The notes under the pieces: model-generated
The model's input: the letters and a program-made list of their open reading frames with translations, nothing else
Database searches by the model: none
Told to the model about the DNA's origin: nothing
DNA from: Larix sibirica
Taxonomy: Eukaryota > Streptophyta > Pinopsida > Pinales > Pinaceae
Direction of reading: 5' to 3'
NCBI GenBank assembly: GCA_004151065.3
Contig: NWUY0300132486.1
Span: forward strand, 1-10,464
Length of the DNA: 10,464 nt
Part shown: positions 7,498-10,464 of the stretch, one piece after another
Position numbering within the stretch: the first letter of the stretch is position 1
Layout: each line of letters starts with the position of its first letter
Program-made: the position numbers and the translations under genes

Positions 7498-8043
7498 GTT
7501 GTATGCAATAGCACAAAATGCAAAAATTTTGAGAGTCTCGTTGGTGATGGCTAGAATAAGAGTTAGAGAGGGCCATGAGGCTTCATCTCAATGAAATGGA
7601 AAGGCTAAATAGGGACTCTCGAGCCTAACACAAACTTAAACATGGGCACCATAAGACAACCAAGTTCTAACTAGGGTGACCATGAGTTGGTAAGTGCTAA
7701 CATGAAAATTATGACTTTTCTTAGGACAAAGGACTATTGTTGCAATTCCATGTGTTGTGATATTGAGGTGTGAAAATAATGGCATGGTCAATGCAAATCA
7801 TGCATGGCGGAAATGACCTACCGTATATGCTAGTTTGAGATCGCAAACCTTTTAAATGGACCACCAATTGTAAGAAAGTATGAGCCTCTGTTCTCATTAT
7901 CCTGTCCAAATTAGTCAAAAAACTATACAAAGATGAATCAACGTTTGTATTTTTTTAGATATTCAATACGAAGAGAAAGTAAAAGCAACCTAAACTACTT
8001 ATAATACAACGATTACAAGTGTATTTTTCCCAAGCACAAAGGT
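7498..8043 (-). other. Region downstream of integrase, no gene recognised
   Basis: This follows the integrase stop and should be 3' non-coding sequence, perhaps with part of a 3' LTR. The minus strand has TGTTAGCACTTACC starting at 7701, which could be an LTR start, but there is no good polypurine tract before it and no second copy to compare. A 69-codon minus open frame (7721-7930) resembles nothing I know. Confidence 0.4.
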
Positions 8044-8430
8044 CTAGGCATAATACCTCTTTAGATAGAGCCCATTTATAGGCCCTAGAATGCTCCCCTT
8101 GAAATATTCTAGCTCATAAGCTCCCTTGTTTAAAATTTGCTTTATGATGTAAGGACTAAGCCATATTGAATTGAATTTACCAAACCCAATACCGTCATGT
8201 TGTTGGTCATAGACAAACACCATGTTTCCTTCAGAATAGACAAGAGGATTGACATATTTGTCTTACTGATCCTTCACACATTACTTGTGTTATTATTTAG
8301 CAGTAGCTACATCCCTTATGTGCATGTCCAACTGTTCCAAGTATACTAAATGCTCTTCTAACTGGGTAGTCTCTGGTAATAGTTTGATATCTAAATTAGA
8401 ATATGAGACTTCACATTCTATGTGTGTGTA
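8044..8430 (-). pseudogene. Integrase C-terminal region with GPY/F module
   Basis: This is the last part of a Ty3/gypsy integrase, the DNA-binding C terminus. IECEVSYSNLDIKLLPE and LVYLEQLDMHIRD match the stretch after the catalytic core. After a cluster of four stop codons (8263-8295), the same frame continues with NMVFVYDQQHDGIGFGKF, WLSPYIIKQILNKGAYELE and GPINGLYLKRYYA, then a stop at 8044-8046. The GPY/F module normally reads WxGPY; here Gly is Ser. The zinc finger (HHCC) and DDE core are absent. The upstream border near 8430 is a deletion junction placed by where the similarity changes, so it is good to perhaps 30 bases. It is in frame with the protease side. Confidence 0.85.
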
Positions 8431-9425
8431 ATACTGATCATCAACTTCCATTTGGGTAGATTGACAATCATGGTCTAAATTTTTTAGAACTATGGCTTGA
8501 TAAGCTCTTTCGTTTTTAGATAGAATCAAAGTATCCTACCTACACCCATTTTCTTGAGTTGGTCTTGGTATTATCCATGATTCCTCAAAATAGGAGGTCT
8601 TGCCTTGACACACTTTTGTCATGGAAGCATCATATGATATCATGTGTATCAAAGTTATATTGTCACCAAAGTTGGGTGGAGGTAAATCGAACATTCCCAT
8701 TAGGGTAGGATACATTCCCATACCAACATTTTCATAGTCCTTCTTGAAAATGGATTACTAGGGGGATATTTTTTCTAGATTTATGGGTGGACTCATTTCT
8801 ATGGAATGATAATTGATCGATGGTGACTATATTTCCTTCATGGGGAAATTTAATCACTTGAAATATCGAAGATACCACATCCATCATGGCATGATTCCAA
8901 CTCCTATGTAGTAACATATTCTAATCAAGTGGAACATCAACAACTTCCTCTTATACAATACAGTCTTACCACCTAGCTCTATTGGGAGAGCCAAGATAAT
9001 TCCATGGGGTTGGAATAAGTGACCATCAAATTCCTTTAACATGGTTACTATGGGAACTACTTCGGGTGAGCCAATGGATTTCCAACATGATAAGTACATT
9101 ACACAAGTAGATTCTCCCTCATCTACGACAATCCAGTGGATATTTGACCTTCCAGTCAACACTTGTTTTTGAAAAGTTTCATGGTGAGGTAGGCAAGGCT
9201 TCCAATTGTCTAAATAGAATGTCAACAACTGATTATCCAAAGGGTCCATGGCCCCTATAGCCGAAAGCAGGGTCTTCTGTTGAGTAGGACAACTCTGGAG
9301 GACTTCAAGGATAGACATTACACAAGGATCTTGGGACAAATCTTCCACTATGCTCTAATTCTAAGGGGCATGTGCATTTGGATTCTATGTGGCTTTTTTT
9401 AAAACACCTTTAAGTATTCTGGTAT
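8431..9425 (-). pseudogene. Retropepsin-like protease region of gypsy pol
   Basis: This would encode the aspartic protease that processes the gag-pol polyprotein. The minus-strand frame begins near 9425 with RILKGVLKKAT and carries DLSQDPCVMSILEVLQSCP. It then reads VVDEGESTCVMYLSCWKSIG (about 9129 to 9070), where Asp-Glu-Gly stands at the catalytic D-x-G position as usual in this plant lineage. The reading shifts by one near 8930 into LLHRSWNHAMMDVVSSIFQV and KFPHEGNIVTIDQLSF, then back near 8745 into TLMGMFDLPPPNFGDN and SWIIPRPTQE. Stops near 9360-9390 and at 8924 break it further. Downstream, reverse transcriptase should follow, but integrase sequence begins near 8430 instead. It is non-functional. 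Confidence 0.8.
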
Positions 9426-9509
9426 AGTATCATTTGTTCATTTCTCTATGTGTAATGGTTGAGTTGTTTCGAACTCAAGACATTCTTTTCCTTTAGATCT
9501 GGATGTGGT

Positions 9510-9810
9510 TTACTCATAATTTCGATTACTTGTTTGGAGGTTTGTTTCCCGGTAACACATGAACACTTCACTTTGCTTTGGATTGCCCCCTTTCGAAGAG
9601 GCACCCTGATTTTCCCCTTGCGAGGTTGCGGGGTTTGAGTTAGAAAAAACAATCATTTTTTGATGGTGTGGAGGGAATGTATTAGTTAGCATACTTGGTT
9701 TCTTGGTAGCTTCATGTTGTTCCAATAACCGTTTAACAATTTCTAGTTTAGGGCATAATCAAGTCAAGCGATCTTCTATGCATAGGTTGCATGGAAACTT
9801 GGACTTTCTT
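9510..9810 (-). pseudogene. gag: gag zinc-knuckle-like region and linker
   Basis: The minus strand reads KFPCNLCIEDRLT, a stop (9759-9761), then LCPKLEIVKRLLEQHE and, further on, SMLTNTFPPHH. The Cys residues at 9789-9791, 9780-9782 and 9753-9755 fit a CX2C...C knuckle; the stop falls where the family has the zinc-binding His. This would be the nucleocapsid-like, RNA-binding part of gag. The frame then runs to 9510. It differs from the capsid frame, so at least one frameshift separates them. Bases 9426-9509 are a linker with stops and no motif. Confidence 0.65.
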
Positions 9811-9909
9811 TTCTCTTTCTTCCCCTCAACAGTGTTGTTATTGCTATTTTTATTTGAATTATTTTTCCCTTATTCCCATTTTATTGTTATTCTTCCTCCT
9901 TCTGAGTTG

Positions 9910-10464
9910 TTAATTTCCATTAGCATTAGCCATATGTACTGACAGAACATCTACGGGAGGCTTGGGTTTGGGGTTTTTGTTCTTGTTCTTCTTGGTTGTG
10001 GGTGCATTTTGGTTGCTCCGTTGAAAATCCAGGGCATCCTCAACTGAACTAATCACACGATCAGCATGACGTCCAAGGGTTGGTTTGGTCAGATTGATAT
10101 CTTCTCTATGAGAAGTAAGAAGAATTTCATAAAAAAATATTGACTTGGAATACACCAAATCAAGTTGTTGAGCCTTAATAATGGATTTCTCTTCTATTTG
10201 TACTCCTGACAGGGCCACATCCTTTGTAATGAATGATTGCAATTTAATGAACCAATCAGTTAAGAACTCATCTAGAATTTGTTCCTTTATTAAACTACAT
10301 ATCCTTCTCCATTCATGAATGTGATCAAAGATGTGCGTTGACTTATCCTACCTTAACAAAGTCAATATTTCTATGCCAGTCTCCTAACAGACTGGTAACT
10401 ATAAATGGCTTCAGAATTCCATTGCAATCACATTGAAGTTCTGAAAGGATGCTCATGGTAACTC
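9910..10464 (-). pseudogene. gag: gag capsid region of the second gypsy element (partial)
   Basis: This region enters from the window edge. SELQCDCNGILKPF and TSLLGDWHRNIDFVKVG stop at 10343-10345. A one-base shift then leads into THIFDHIHEWRRICSLIKEQ, EFLTDWFIKLQSFITKDV, KAQQLDLVYSKS and a basic linker with KKNKNKNPKPKP, ending at 9910. The WRR/LIK and QLDLVYS blocks match the C-terminal part of plant gypsy gag, with the basic linker leading towards the zinc knuckle. The family differs from the gag at 3990-6305. The true start is outside the window. Confidence 0.75.

Larger units (their letters stand above)
7498..10464 (-). mobile_element. Partial Ty3/gypsy retrotransposon with internally deleted pol
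   Basis: The order on the minus strand is gag capsid region, zinc-knuckle-like region, retropepsin region, integrase C terminus, then about 550 bases without recognised genes. The whole runs off the right edge of the window. Gag here is unlike the gag at 3990-6305, so this is a different family. Reverse transcriptase, RNase H and the integrase core are missing. No LTR of its own was identified. The left end meets the 5' LTR of the other element at 7497. Confidence 0.8.

Noticed and set aside
7691-7714. TGTTAGCACTTACC on the minus strand as the 3' LTR start of the second gypsy element
   Set aside because: It has TG and some likeness to the other LTR ends, but there is no polypurine tract before it and no partner LTR in the window.
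9703-9942. A 79-codon plus-strand open frame with a hydrophobic stretch
   Set aside because: It is the antisense of the gag zinc-knuckle and basic-linker region. The apparent membrane segment comes from reading a lysine-rich linker backwards.
1-10464. CRISPR array, bacterial operon, phage or a new defence system
   Set aside because: No regular spaced repeats, no run of closely packed intact genes and no bacterial-type gene starts were found. All recognisable content is eukaryotic retrotransposon sequence.

Overview
The window reads as plant nuclear DNA, most likely from a large repeat-rich seed-plant genome. The evidence is the mix of a plant-type LINE endonuclease, Ty3/gypsy gag, protease and integrase relics, a primer site of the plant tRNA-Asp class, and a tRNA-derived SINE. 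The sequence alone does not fix the species. I found no intact host gene, no rRNA or tRNA gene and no CRISPR array. Everything recognisable is transposable-element sequence, mostly decayed by stop codons and frameshifts. One ambiguous base (n) lies at 5334.

Layout. Bases 1-24 are an A-rich tract. Bases 403-853 (+) are the N-terminal endonuclease part of a LINE ORF2, cut off at 853. Bases 854-7497 are an LTR retrotransposon on the minus strand. Its LTRs (854-1768 and 6586-7497) are about 90% alike by eye, and a tRNA-Asp-like primer binding site sits at 6564-6580. Its only recognised protein is a long broken gag (about 6305 down to 3990). I found no protease, reverse transcriptase, RNase H or integrase inside it, so it resembles the non-autonomous gag-only (TR-GAG) class. 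The 2.2 kb between gag and the 3' LTR holds a small unrecognised minus ORF, a field of degenerate short repeats, a 62-bp tandem duplication and a possible coding fragment on the plus strand.

The gag is interrupted at 5269-5676 by a minus-strand insert flanked by a 16-bp target-site duplication. The insert has a poly(A) tail and a tRNA-derived SINE body. Between the SINE 5' end and the target duplication lies a 153-bp inverted copy of gag sequence found at 6086-6238. This composite is the most interesting feature here.

Bases 7498-10464 (minus) are part of a second, different Ty3/gypsy element, truncated by the window edge. It contains gag, a zinc-knuckle-like segment, a retropepsin-like protease region, and then directly the integrase C-terminal GPY/F region. 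Reverse transcriptase, RNase H and most of integrase are missing.

No genes here work together in a living pathway. The window records nested insertion, internal deletion and template-switch-like rearrangement among mobile elements.
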